Assembly (NCBI GenBank): GCA_023230565.1
Contig: JALNXD010000003.1
Coordinates: forward strand, 68,267-132,266
DNA length: 64,000 nt
Reading direction: 5' to 3'
From: Syntrophales bacterium
GTDB taxonomy: Bacteria > Desulfobacterota > Syntrophia > Syntrophales > UBA2210
A program made the position numbers and the translations under genes. Below are positions 9,587-18,267 of this stretch, piece after piece. A model generated the notes under the pieces. It was given only the letters and a program-made list of their open reading frames with translations. It made no database searches and was not told where the DNA came from. Positions within the stretch are counted from its first letter, which is position 1; every line of letters begins with the position of its first letter.

Positions 9587-9696
9587 ACTTATTGGATTAT
9601 AGCGTGGCATATGTATGAAAAAATCCTTTTTTGACAAATGCAATACCCGACATTATTTTATTTAAAAATAAAAGTCCCGGTAAGAAAAGGCAGAAT

Positions 9697-10812
9697 ATGA
9701 CATTATTAGCAAAAAACAAAGATATAGGAGCGCATGTCAGACGACTGGAAGAGTTGAAATATAAAGTAGGTATGTACAGGCCACCGAGCGAAGGGGGGAG
9801 TTTTTCACTGCTTCTCAGATTTACTGAGAATTGCCCCTGGAACAAATGCACTTTTTGCAGCATGTACAAGGAAGAAAAGTTTGTATACCGGCCGGTGGAG
9901 GAGATCAAGGCTGATATTGATTCAGTTAAAAAGATTAGAGATGAAATTATAGAAGTATCCTGGAAATTAGGACTGGGGGGACGCATTACACGGGATGTTG
10001 CTATGGCGATACTTCGTTTCAGTCCCTCTCTTGACAGTAATTACTGCTTTGCAGGCGTATTTAACTGGTTGAATTCGGGGGGCAAAACAGCATTTCTACA
10101 GGATGCGAACAGTATTATTATGCGTCCTTTTGAACTTATGGAAGCACTCAGGTACCTCAGGGAACAGCTGCCTTCCCTTGCCAGAGTCACAACATATGCC
10201 CGGTCGAAAACTCTCGCCCAGAGAAAGCCGGAAGATCTGAAGGGGATCCGGGAAGCCGGTCTCGACCGTCTTCATGTAGGGCTTGAAACAGGTGATGATG
10301 AACTTCTTAAAATTGTGAGAAAAGGTGTGACAAGCGAAGAGCAAATCGAAGGGGGGAGAAAGGCCATGGAGGCGGGATTTCAGTTATCCGAATATTGGAT
10401 GCCCGACCTGGGAGGGCGCGAACGCTGGCGTCAGCATGCTGAAAATACGGCACGAGTTCTTACTGCTATCAATCCCAGTTATATTCGTTCGCGACCCTTT
10501 GTACCGGGGCAAGGTACAGCTATTTACAACGATTATAAAGAAGGGAAGCTTCACATTTCATCGCCTCATGAAAGGCTTGAGGAGCTTGAGTGTATGATCG
10601 GCCTTCTCAATGTCAATTCAAAAGTGTGTTTTGATCATATGATGAATTCGTGGCGAGATCGTAAAGGAGGATTGCTTTTTACTCAGGATTATGAAGGATA
10701 TAAATTCCCCGAGGAAAAAGAGTACCTTCTTGAGAGGATCCGGGAAGGACGCAGCATTGATGAATCAAATCATTTTCATGTAGAGGATTTAATGAGAATG
10801 GGGATGTTGTAG
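9697..10812 (+). CDS. Radical SAM protein with CX4CX2C cluster motif
   Basis: 371 residues from the chosen start. The cysteine motif CPWNKCTFC near residue 47 has four residues between the first two cysteines, unlike the classical CX3CX2C. The rest of a radical SAM TIM barrel is visible: a Gly-rich segment (LGLGGRI), DANS, VTTYARSKTL and HVGLETGDD, the last typical of the SAM-binding strand. Substrate unknown. I chose ATG 9697, which has AAAAGG 6-7 bases upstream; an in-frame start at 9631 would add 22 unremarkable residues. The gene is monocistronic and converges on the MFS gene. Proteins with this cysteine spacing exist in anaerobes, but I cannot name a function. Confidence 0.8.
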   Translation: MTLLAKNKDIGAHVRRLEELKYKVGMYRPPSEGGSFSLLLRFTENCPWNKCTFCSMYKEEKFVYRPVEEIKADIDSVKKIRDEIIEVSWKLGLGGRITRDVAMAILRFSPSLDSNYCFAGVFNWLNSGGKTAFLQDANSIIMRPFELMEALRYLREQLPSLARVTTYARSKTLAQRKPEDLKGIREAGLDRLHVGLETGDDELLKIVRKGVTSEEQIEGGRKAMEAGFQLSEYWMPDLGGRERWRQHAENTARVLTAINPSYIRSRPFVPGQGTAIYNDYKEGKLHISSPHERLEELECMIGLLNVNSKVCFDHMMNSWRDRKGGLLFTQDYEGYKFPEEKEYLLERIREGRSIDESNHFHVEDLMRMGML

Positions 10813-10890
10813 AAACTTACGCTCATAATGGTTCCTGGCAGTGCGCAAGACGCAGACCCTTCAATGATCGACAAGATCAGGAAGAGAATG

Positions 10891-12144
10891 TTACAAGTTC
10901 TTCGGTTTGACGACAAACAGCACACTGATCAGTGAAATGCCGTATGATATGGCAAGAACAATGAGGATAGGCTGGTAACTGCCTAAAATGTCATATATAT
11001 ATCCCGAAAAGAATGGAGCAGCAGCACCCCCCAGGCTCTGTGAAAAAGCTACTGAACCGAAAATGGCTCCGTATGCGAGCAAGCCGAAATTGGTACTTAC
11101 GAGCATCGACATGGTTGGCAGCCAGTTGCCCACCCCCAATCCTACGAGTAAGACATAAAAGGCAATCAGCACAGGTGATGAATTCGAATCTATTTTCATT
11201 AAAAGCAGCGTGCCTATTATCTGAAGAGCGGTTCCAATGGCACAGGCAAAGCTGGCTTTAATCTTGTCACAAAGCCAGCCGAATAAGAATTTGCCTATCG
11301 TGCTGAAAAGGCCGATAAGGCCGTGTATGCTTGCTGCTGCAGCGGCTGAAAACCCGACACCCTGAAGATAAGGAACTTCGTTCTGAAGAACGCCTACTTC
11401 GGCAATACTGAAAGTAAAGAAAGACACGATAAGAAGCCAGAAAGCTGAGGTAGAAATTGCAGTACGAAAAGTCATACCGTCTGATATGGCAGGTGAAATT
11501 CTGGTTTCAGATTTCTCAACAGGCTGATTGCCGTCTGGAAGAAGCCCTATATCCGAGGGCCTGGTTTTTATAATCAGAAGAGCGAGAGGAATAAGTAATG
11601 CTACAAAAAGAGCAAGAGCAATATATCCCAACCTCCAGCCGAGATTCGGTATTACAAATCCGCCGATGAGCGGAGAAAGAACCAATCCCCCTGCGCCTAT
11701 GCCTGCCGACGTGATCCCGATAGCCGTGCCCCTGCGCTTCTTGAACCAGTTAGATATTAAGTAGGTAGTGGGAATCGGTCCTATCCCGGCCATCGATAAT
11801 CCGTTTATCACAAAGCTTCCATAGAAATGCCAGAGTTCTGTTGCAAGACCGGTGAAGATGAAACCGATAGCTCCGACCAGAGCTCCTGCCGCCATCACGG
11901 TTTTGGGTGCGTAGCGATCAACGAAGCGTCCGACAAAAGGGCCTGCAATACCGGTGGTCAGAAAGGAGAGCGTAAGCCCCAGCATGATACTTGCCCTGTC
12001 CCAGCCAAGGTCCTGTTCGAGAGGGATAACAAAGAGACTGAATGCATAAAATCCACACCCTGCGTAAATAAATGCAAAGAAAAAAGACACAATAAGTATC
12101 CAGTAGCCGTAAAAAATTTTACTCTTCTGATTTTGTGCATTCAT
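10891..12144 (-). CDS. MFS transporter, OFA/monocarboxylate-type
   Basis: 417 residues with 12 predicted helices. It opens with the FYGYWILIVSFF helix usual in the oxalate:formate/monocarboxylate branch of the major facilitator superfamily. The loop between helices 2 and 3 reads GRFVDRYAPK (the MFS signature), and NWFKKRRGTAIGIT lies before helix 5. It probably exchanges or imports a small organic anion at the cytoplasmic membrane. It lies downstream of two dehalogenase-like hydrolases on the same strand but is separated from them by a pseudogene and a repeat, so co-transcription is uncertain. Confidence 0.82.
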   Translation of the reverse strand: MNAQNQKSKIFYGYWILIVSFFFAFIYAGCGFYAFSLFVIPLEQDLGWDRASIMLGLTLSFLTTGIAGPFVGRFVDRYAPKTVMAAGALVGAIGFIFTGLATELWHFYGSFVINGLSMAGIGPIPTTYLISNWFKKRRGTAIGITSAGIGAGGLVLSPLIGGFVIPNLGWRLGYIALALFVALLIPLALLIIKTRPSDIGLLPDGNQPVEKSETRISPAISDGMTFRTAISTSAFWLLIVSFFTFSIAEVGVLQNEVPYLQGVGFSAAAAASIHGLIGLFSTIGKFLFGWLCDKIKASFACAIGTALQIIGTLLLMKIDSNSSPVLIAFYVLLVGLGVGNWLPTMSMLVSTNFGLLAYGAIFGSVAFSQSLGGAAAPFFSGYIYDILGSYQPILIVLAISYGISLISVLFVVKPKNL

Positions 12145-12177
12145 AGTAGCTTTTCATTGGCTCCTTCTACAATTCCT

Positions 12178-12446
12178 TCAATTCCTTAGTTCATTCTCAA
12201 GCCATTCTATCCATTGGCCGATTCCCTTGTTCGTTTTGCATGAGACTTCCAGTATTTTTATATGGGGATTGAGTGCATGTGCGGCTCCAGTATCAAATTC
12301 TGCAGGACAAACCAGATTCCCTATATTTTTAATTATGACAAGACGGACTGTTCAGGCACATGGGCATGGAATGCGCAATCTGCGAAAATCGCAGACAATA
12401 ATTGCAAGTATAATGTGTTCGCGGCATCCGCCTGTGCAGATTTCCG
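12178..12446 (-). pseudogene. hypB: hypB remnant (hydrogenase/urease nickel-insertion GTPase)
   Basis: Translating the minus strand gives IIKNIGNLVCPAEFDTGA, followed directly by LNPHIKILEVSCKTNKGIG and WIEWLENELRN, then a stop at 12178. These are two well-known HypB segments: the NIGNLVCPA block and the C-terminal block with NPxIxxxxxSxKTxxG and the terminal W-x-x-W helix. In intact HypB about 60 residues lie between them, including the guanine-specificity NKxD. Here they are joined, so there is an internal deletion. An in-frame TGA lies just upstream of the first block, and further HypB-like residues are scattered in other frames. No other hyp genes or hydrogenase genes are in the window. 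Confidence 0.7.
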
Positions 12447-12448
12447 AT

Positions 12449-12470
12449 AATGTGAACCCGTCCCCGATTA
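12449..12470 (-). repeat. Type A REP-like element, single copy
   Basis: AATGTGAACCCGTCCCCGATTA matches the type A core with one change. Its last three bases (12468-12470) are the stop codon of the dehalogenase-like gene. Confidence 0.75.
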
Positions 12471-13736
12471 GAGTCTTTTTGTTTTCATCCATTCGGCAAT
12501 CTGTGCTGCCGCCTCTTCGCCTGCGTCTTCCTGGATAAAATGACCCGCTCCCTCTATTATTGCAGGAGGAGCCACGTTCTTGAAAATTTTTCGCAAATAG
12601 GATTCGCTGGGTTTTGTAATGGCATCGGCTCCGCCCCAGAGAAGGAATACGGGCAGCTCCAATGTCTTCAGAATTTCTATGGCTTGACGATTATCATAGG
12701 CTCCCGGCTGATCCGGCCTGATCGGTACCAGGCGGGGGAAAAGCAGGGCGCACGTCTGGTATTCGCGGGAAGGAAAGGGTGCAGCATATGCTGCTGCTTC
12801 TGCATCTGTTAATTTTCGCAGCGTTAATGTGATATTCATAAGCCCCGGAAGATCCAGTTCCTTTGATCTTTGAGAAAAAAAACGCCAACTGTCGAATGCC
12901 TGATGCGATTTTACTCCTGGTGTAATACCAGTATTCATGGCAACCAGCGCTTTGAATCTTTCAGGAATTTCGGCAAGTACCCTCAGACCGATAGAGCCTC
13001 CCCAATCCTGGCAAATTAGGGTAATTTTCGTAAGATCCAGTTTCTCTATGAAGCGGCGCATCCATCTCACATGAGATTTGTAGGTATACGCATTTGTCAG
13101 TACAGGTTTATCTGAACGACCGAATCCAATCAGGTCGGGAGCGTATACTTCCCCGAATCCTGATAGAGCAGGGATCATCTTGCGGTAAAGAAAACTCCAC
13201 GTCGGTTCACCATGGAGCATCAAAATCGGATCGCCGCTGCCACTTTTGACGTAGGCCATCCGGAGACCTTCGATTTCCTGGTAGTGCGGTTCATACGGGA
13301 AGTCGGGTAACATCTCAAATCTCTCATCGGGTGTCCTCAGGACAGATCCTTCCGGCCATGTGAGAAGACGCGCGTTATTTCCCACATGAGCAAGTTTGTT
13401 TACAATTTTCGGATCGGCGGCGTGTGTTTCTTCGCTGAACCATAAAAGAAAATCGAGCAGATCCCGGTTGATTTCATGTTCCGGTGGACGAGGTTCCATG
13501 CGGTCCCAATGTCCGTAAATTGTGGCCATTGACGGGCGGTTTCGCCCGAGATCAGCGAGTTCAATTGCGTACAGGTGCCCATGTTCTGACCGCCAATAGG
13601 ATATTCCCGACCGTTTCCCAATTGTACTTTCGAGAGCTTTGGCAATTTCCGGTTTAAAATCAAGTTCCTGTTCCCAGAGAACGGGATCGGGTCTCAAATA
13701 GCGCAATTCTTCACTTTCGGGTACGATAAAATTCAT
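12468..13736 (-). CDS. Haloalkane-dehalogenase-like alpha/beta hydrolase (HLD-I type) with N-terminal extension
   Basis: 422 residues. From about residue 125 the sequence follows Xanthobacter DhlA: RTPDERFEMLPDFPY, oxyanion/halide motif HGEPTWSFLYRKMIP, nucleophile in LICQDWGG (Asp about residue 240, with Trp next to it), a cap segment AEAAAYAAPFPSREYQ, an acid Asp in LLWGGADAITK and His in GAGHFIQED. DhlA-type enzymes hydrolyse carbon-halogen bonds using Glu/Trp halide-binding residues, all visible here. The first 120 or so residues match nothing I recognise and are not part of DhlA, so this looks like a fusion or an added domain. The start overlaps the stop of the upstream gene by 4 bp (translational coupling). 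The stop codon lies in a REP-like element. Confidence 0.82.
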   Translation of the reverse strand: MNFIVPESEELRYLRPDPVLWEQELDFKPEIAKALESTIGKRSGISYWRSEHGHLYAIELADLGRNRPSMATIYGHWDRMEPRPPEHEINRDLLDFLLWFSEETHAADPKIVNKLAHVGNNARLLTWPEGSVLRTPDERFEMLPDFPYEPHYQEIEGLRMAYVKSGSGDPILMLHGEPTWSFLYRKMIPALSGFGEVYAPDLIGFGRSDKPVLTNAYTYKSHVRWMRRFIEKLDLTKITLICQDWGGSIGLRVLAEIPERFKALVAMNTGITPGVKSHQAFDSWRFFSQRSKELDLPGLMNITLTLRKLTDAEAAAYAAPFPSREYQTCALLFPRLVPIRPDQPGAYDNRQAIEILKTLELPVFLLWGGADAITKPSESYLRKIFKNVAPPAIIEGAGHFIQEDAGEEAAAQIAEWMKTKRL

Positions 13737-14650
13737 CGATTTACCTCCTTTTGGCGATTCAGAAATTCGACTATTGCAGCTGCCAGATCGGTGCCCCTGT
13801 CATCTTGCAGGAAGTGTTTTGCTTTAGTAAATTCAATCGGGCCTTCGGCGTGGGGCAGATATTTTTTTAATTCATGCGCATACTCAATAGGAAACACTTC
13901 GTCTTCAGGCGCCCATAAAAGCAGAGTTGGTACATGGGAAAGTTCGCCTGCGCGCCGTTCCAGCGTTTCCATGTCCTGCCAGCCCCGGTCTCCTTTTCGC
14001 ACGGGAATCGTGCGTGGCCAAGTGAGCACTACGTGATCGGAATCTTTCTCATCAAAGACATGGTGATAAGCTCGCGCCTCTTCATCTTTCATACCACGTA
14101 CCGAAATAGCCGAAGGACCTGCATGAGAAAGGACCTTGACTATTTTCTGAAAGTATTGTCCTACAATCGGAGCATGCCATGTAGTCCACGGCCATGGGGA
14201 ACTGTGAAATTCTCCGAGATATGTAAATGCAAAAGTATTCATCAATATTAAAGCGGCAAGTCGTTCAATTCGCTGCAGAGCGGCTCCGATTCCCTGGCCG
14301 CCTCCCCAATCCTGACCCACGATCACGAATCTCCTGAGATCCAATTGATCGAGAAGAGAGACGAGGTCGGCAATATGGTGGGCAAACGTGAGGGCGCTGT
14401 CTGCTCTAGGATGATCGGAATATCCCGCTCCAACCCAATCGGGAGCAATGGCTCTATAGCCTGCTTCTTTCAGGGTCGGGATGAAATCACGATAGAGAAA
14501 ACCCCACGTGGGATTTCCTGAAAGAAGAAGCACCGGCTGCGCTTCCGGATCCCCCTCGTCTATGTAGGACATTTTACGGCCATTTACCTGAAGCTTCTTC
14601 AATTCCCAGGGGAAGAGGGACTCAAGCCATTTCGGTTTCGGATATGCCAT
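13733..14650 (-). CDS. Haloalkane-dehalogenase-like alpha/beta hydrolase (second copy)
   Basis: 305 residues. Motifs in order: SGNPTWGFLYRDFIP (oxyanion/halide motif, Ser replacing the usual His), nucleophile in IVGQDWGGG (Asp about residue 122), acid Asp in LLWAPEDEVFP, and His in KAKHFLQDD. The N-terminus WLESLFPWELKK is like that of HLD-II/III-type proteins, so it is not a recent duplicate of its neighbour. Known relatives cleave haloalkanes, but many such sequences have no tested substrate. The start ATG at 14650 has AAGGAGG 6 bases upstream; an earlier in-frame start lacks one. It is first in a two-gene operon with the DhlA-like gene. Confidence 0.8.
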   Translation of the reverse strand: MAYPKPKWLESLFPWELKKLQVNGRKMSYIDEGDPEAQPVLLLSGNPTWGFLYRDFIPTLKEAGYRAIAPDWVGAGYSDHPRADSALTFAHHIADLVSLLDQLDLRRFVIVGQDWGGGQGIGAALQRIERLAALILMNTFAFTYLGEFHSSPWPWTTWHAPIVGQYFQKIVKVLSHAGPSAISVRGMKDEEARAYHHVFDEKDSDHVVLTWPRTIPVRKGDRGWQDMETLERRAGELSHVPTLLLWAPEDEVFPIEYAHELKKYLPHAEGPIEFTKAKHFLQDDRGTDLAAAIVEFLNRQKEVNR

Positions 14651-14746
14651 TCTTTCCTCCTTTTTTCTGAAATGCTGCAAATCGAATGGTGATGTATATG
14701 GTGAACGATGAATTCGTTCATATTGAAAGAAGGGTCTTTTATACAC

Positions 14747-15432
14747 TGGTTGAAATTAACGTTACACGGCCGATTTTGTCAAGTGGAAGATGCTAATTGC
14801 GAGAAAAAGAAGCTATAGAGGCAGCACGTATTTCTAAGGCTGAAAGTGAATTGCCGATAAAATAGCTTCAGAAGATATTGAGGACTAAAGTCTATGCCCC
14901 TTTCAACCATGGTCACCTTGTAAACATTCAAAAAACATACTATATTATTTAATAGTTTTGTTACAACAGGTATTGTTCTTTCTCCCCGGCCTGTGCGGAG
15001 CATTGAATCTGGTATCACTTATACGTTATGGGCGGAAGCGTGATCCGGGCAAAGAGAAAGGCGTAATGCATCCAAGACCTTTAAAGTAAAGTGATGCAAC
15101 AGCTCGTTTTTCTGACTTGGGCGGTATGAGATACTATCCGCGAATGAACTTCTTTTCAGTACCATCTCGTGCGACCGTCCCGGAGAGCTCGTGCTTTGCA
15201 CTCAATATAGCCGGGACGGGCGCTTCGCATCGACGGCACGGGACCAGAAATACAGCTCATTCGCGGCCATAAATCTCATGAATGTAAATATATAAAGAAC
15301 AAGTGTGTGAAAGGGTTATTCACTTTCACGTATAGTTTCGGCGGAGTCGGCATGAGAAGCGTTTTACGAACCGCCTTATTCTAATATTTACAACACTCAT
15401 GGAAATTTCATTTTTTTCTGCGTGAGGTAGCA
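14747..15432. other. Gene-poor interval before pntAA
   Basis: No convincing gene in about 690 bases; the short open frames here have no ribosome site or family pattern. It contains a nested palindrome (15138-15267) and a small hairpin (GTGAAAG 15307-15313 with CTTTCAC 15323-15329). The transhydrogenase promoter should lie in the last 150 bases but no clear consensus was seen. Confidence 0.6.
15138..15267. repeat. Nested ~130-bp imperfect palindrome (MITE-like or structured RNA)
   Basis: Outer arms CCGCGAATGA (15138-15147) and TCATTCGCGG (15258-15267) are perfect. Inner arms CCGTCCCGG (15175-15183) and CCGGGACGG (15211-15219) are also perfect. The sequence between outer and inner arms is partly complementary (CTxxxTTTC and CGT-GCGA blocks). 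The whole folds as a long hairpin with a ~27-nt loop. No coding capacity. Confidence 0.65.
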
Positions 15433-16569
15433 ATGAATATTGCCGTTCCTAAAGAATATTATCCGGGCGAAAACCGTGTTCCCATGATCCCGGCCAATGT
15501 GAAAAAAATTGCAGCGCGCGGTGGAAAAACCATGATCGAGAAAGGCATGGGCGCATCGGCAGGGTTTTCCGATGAAGAGTATAGGAATGCAGGGGCTCAG
15601 GTTACGGAAAACAGGAGAGAATTGCTTTCCCGGGCCGATATGGTTCTGAGGGTTCGAAAGCCGCCGCTTGAAGAAATAGAGATATTAAGGCCGGGATGTA
15701 TTCACATCAGCTATCTCGATCCGTTCAATGAAAAAAAACTGCTTCTGAAATTTATCTCCCGAAGTATAAGTGCGATCAGTATGGAAATGATACCCCGGAT
15801 CACACGGGCTCAAAAACTGGATGCCCTCAGTTCTCAAGCAAGTCTTGCAGGGTATGTCGCTGTTATTCTTGCCGCTGACCGCCTGAATCGAATTTTTCCG
15901 CTGCTCATGACGCCGGCGGGAACGTTGTCACCGGCAAGAGTATTTGTGATAGGGGCAGGGGTTGCAGGTCTTCAGGCAATCGCTACGGCAAAAAGACTGG
16001 GAGGCCGGATAGAAGCCTTCGATACACGGCCTGCCGTTGCCGAAGAAGTCCGGTCACTGGGTGCTAAATTTATCCAGATAGATATTGGAGAAACAGGACA
16101 GACGAAGGAAGGCTATGCAAAAGCTCTTACGGAGCAGCAGCTTGAAGTTCAGCGCCTGGAAATGAAGAAACATTGCGCAGTTTCGGACGTTGTTATTACT
16201 ACTGCCCAGGTATTCGGTTCAAAGGCGCCCCGGATTATCACGGCTGATATGATAGACGGCATGAAAAAGGGGAGCATCATTGTTGATCTGGCGGTCGAAA
16301 GCGGTGGCAATGTCGAGGGTTCGGAAGCAGGCAGAGAAGTTGAATTTAAAGGTGTCAAAATCATCGGACTTGAAAATCTTCCCGGTCGCGTCGCGTTTCA
16401 TGCAAGTCTTATGTATTCGAACAATCTCACGAACCTTATCCTTGAATTCTGGGATGATGATGCGAAAAGGATGGTTTTGCCTCTTGATGATGAAATCATA
16501 AAAGGATGTGTGGTAAGCCACGAAAAAAGGATAATCAACGAGCGTCTGAGAAGCTTTATAGAGAGGTGA
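15433..16569 (+). CDS. pntAA: NAD(P) transhydrogenase, alpha subunit part 1 (NAD-binding)
   Basis: 378 residues, the soluble domain I that binds NAD(H). Family motifs: N-terminal MNIAVPKEYYPGENRVPMIP, the PRITRAQKLDALSSQ loop (RxxRAQxMDxLSSQ in the family), and the Rossmann motif VIGAGVAGLQAIATAKRLG, followed by DTRPAVAEEVRSLGAKF. Together with pntAB and pntB it makes the proton-translocating enzyme that passes hydride between NADH and NADP+. Six bases separate it from pntAB. The split of alpha into two polypeptides is typical of many bacteria outside the enterics. GAGGTAG precedes the ATG. Confidence 0.96.
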   Translation: MNIAVPKEYYPGENRVPMIPANVKKIAARGGKTMIEKGMGASAGFSDEEYRNAGAQVTENRRELLSRADMVLRVRKPPLEEIEILRPGCIHISYLDPFNEKKLLLKFISRSISAISMEMIPRITRAQKLDALSSQASLAGYVAVILAADRLNRIFPLLMTPAGTLSPARVFVIGAGVAGLQAIATAKRLGGRIEAFDTRPAVAEEVRSLGAKFIQIDIGETGQTKEGYAKALTEQQLEVQRLEMKKHCAVSDVVITTAQVFGSKAPRIITADMIDGMKKGSIIVDLAVESGGNVEGSEAGREVEFKGVKIIGLENLPGRVAFHASLMYSNNLTNLILEFWDDDAKRMVLPLDDEIIKGCVVSHEKRIINERLRSFIER

Positions 16570-16575
16570 TGTTAT

Positions 16576-16887
16576 ATGGATCCGAGTGTATGCCGCGATG
16601 CCTGTCTGGTTACTATGCTGCTTGTGCTTGTATTGGCTGTTTTTCTGGGATTTGAGGTGATTTCAAAAGTTCCTTCGCGCCTTCATACCCCGCTTATGTC
16701 AGGGGCAAACGCCATCTCGGGCATAACGCTGGTAGGTGCAGTTATTACCGTGGGTGCGGCCGAAACCACGTTTGCGACTGTCTTGGGAACGCTGGCTGTT
16801 ATATTTGCTACGATCAATGTGATCGGAGGATATACGGTGACTGACAGAATGCTTGGAATGTTTAAAACAAAGGAAAAGAAAAAGTAA
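16576..16887 (+). CDS. pntAB: NAD(P) transhydrogenase, alpha subunit part 2 (membrane)
   Basis: 103 residues, nearly all hydrophobic. Three helices are visible, with VISKVPSRLHTPLMSGANAISGI in the first loop and second helix. That phrase is diagnostic of the short membrane segment of transhydrogenase. A positively charged tail (FKTKEKKK) lies in the cytoplasm. The stop codon abuts the pntB ATG with no gap, so the three genes form one operon. Confidence 0.95.
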   Translation: MDPSVCRDACLVTMLLVLVLAVFLGFEVISKVPSRLHTPLMSGANAISGITLVGAVITVGAAETTFATVLGTLAVIFATINVIGGYTVTDRMLGMFKTKEKKK

Positions 16888-18267
16888 ATGGACCGGATCC
16901 TTCTGATTAATCTTGTCTATATTGTGGCTGCAGTCTTGTTTATAATCGGCCTTAAGATGCTTACTTCTCAGGAGCACGCACGGAGAGGGAACCTGATTTC
17001 ATCTGCCGGTATGTTTCTGGCTGTTGTGATAACCCTCATTGGAGGGGAAATCATTGCATTTCACTGGATAATCATAGGAGTAATAGCCGGCGGCATCATC
17101 GGCGGGTTCGCTGCCCGTTTTGTAAAAATGACGCAGATGCCGGAGATGGTAGCTCTTTTTAACGGGTTTGGCGGAATAGCCAGTTTGCTGGTAGGTTGGG
17201 GGGCATATCATTCCGGCTCGGAAAGAGATCTTTTTACCATGACTACAACGTTTCTCGCCGTACTAATCGGAGGAGTGACGTTCACGGGCAGTATGACAGC
17301 TTGGGGAAAATTGTCTGGGGCGGTAACTGGAAAGCCGGTACTGTTCAGAGGGCAGATGATAGTAAACGGAATTCTTTTTGTCATAATTCTCCTTTCAGGC
17401 GCCTTGTTTTTAATGACTCCGTGGGCAGACTACTCTTTTTTTGCGGTTCTTGTTGTATGTTCCCTTATTCTGGGCGTCATGGCAGTAATCCCCATCGGGG
17501 GAGCCGATATGCCCGTGGTTATCTCGTTACTGAACAGCTATTCCGGTATTGCGGCGTGTGCGGCGGGATTCGCCATCGGGAACAATATTTTGATTGTCTC
17601 GGGAGCTCTCGTAGGTGCCAGCGGGCTTATCCTTACGAATGTCATGTGCAAGGCAATGAACCGCTCTCTCGGGAATGTGCTTTTTGGCGGCTTCGGGGCA
17701 GTAAAAGAAGTAAAAAAGGCGGCAGGCGGCAGAGGTGAAGTAAAACCGGTTTCAGCTCAGGATGCATACTATATTCTTGAAGCAGCCGAGTCGGTCGTCT
17801 TTGTTCCCGGATACGGAATGGCCGTAGCTCAGGCACAGCATGCATTGAGGGAATTGGGCGAAATACTGGAGGAGAACGGCGCCGAGGTCCGGTACGCCAT
17901 ACATCCTGTAGCAGGCCGTATGCCCGGTCACATGAATGTGCTTTTAGCGGAAGCCGATGTTCCTTATGAGAAGCTCATCGAAATGGATGAGATTAACCGT
18001 TCTATTGCCAGTGTCGATGTGTGTGTGGTGGTTGGCGCCAACGACGTGGTAAACCCTGCGGCACGAGAAGACAGAAACAGCTCTATTTATGGAATGCCGA
18101 TCATCAATGCCGATGCCGCTCATACTGTTATTGTTCTTAAAAGATCATTGTCTCCAGGATTTGCCGGCATTGATAATCCTCTCTTTATCAAACCGAATAC
18201 CCGCATGCTTTTCGGCGATGCAAAATCAAGTATAGAAACTTTAACAGCTGAATTCAAGCAGACCTGA
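16888..18267 (+). CDS. pntB: NAD(P) transhydrogenase, beta subunit
   Basis: 459 residues. The N-terminal half carries about nine membrane helices forming most of the proton channel (MPEMVALFNGFGGIASLLVGW; GGADMPVVISLLNSYSGIAACAAGF). The C-terminal third is domain III, which binds NADP(H): VFVPGYGMAVAQAQHA, IHPVAGRMPGHMNVLLAEA, GANDVVNPAA and IYGMPIINADAA. Length and motifs are normal. The operon ends here; no strong terminator hairpin was seen in the AT-rich bases that follow. Confidence 0.96.
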   Translation: MDRILLINLVYIVAAVLFIIGLKMLTSQEHARRGNLISSAGMFLAVVITLIGGEIIAFHWIIIGVIAGGIIGGFAARFVKMTQMPEMVALFNGFGGIASLLVGWGAYHSGSERDLFTMTTTFLAVLIGGVTFTGSMTAWGKLSGAVTGKPVLFRGQMIVNGILFVIILLSGALFLMTPWADYSFFAVLVVCSLILGVMAVIPIGGADMPVVISLLNSYSGIAACAAGFAIGNNILIVSGALVGASGLILTNVMCKAMNRSLGNVLFGGFGAVKEVKKAAGGRGEVKPVSAQDAYYILEAAESVVFVPGYGMAVAQAQHALRELGEILEENGAEVRYAIHPVAGRMPGHMNVLLAEADVPYEKLIEMDEINRSIASVDVCVVVGANDVVNPAAREDRNSSIYGMPIINADAAHTVIVLKRSLSPGFAGIDNPLFIKPNTRMLFGDAKSSIETLTAEFKQT

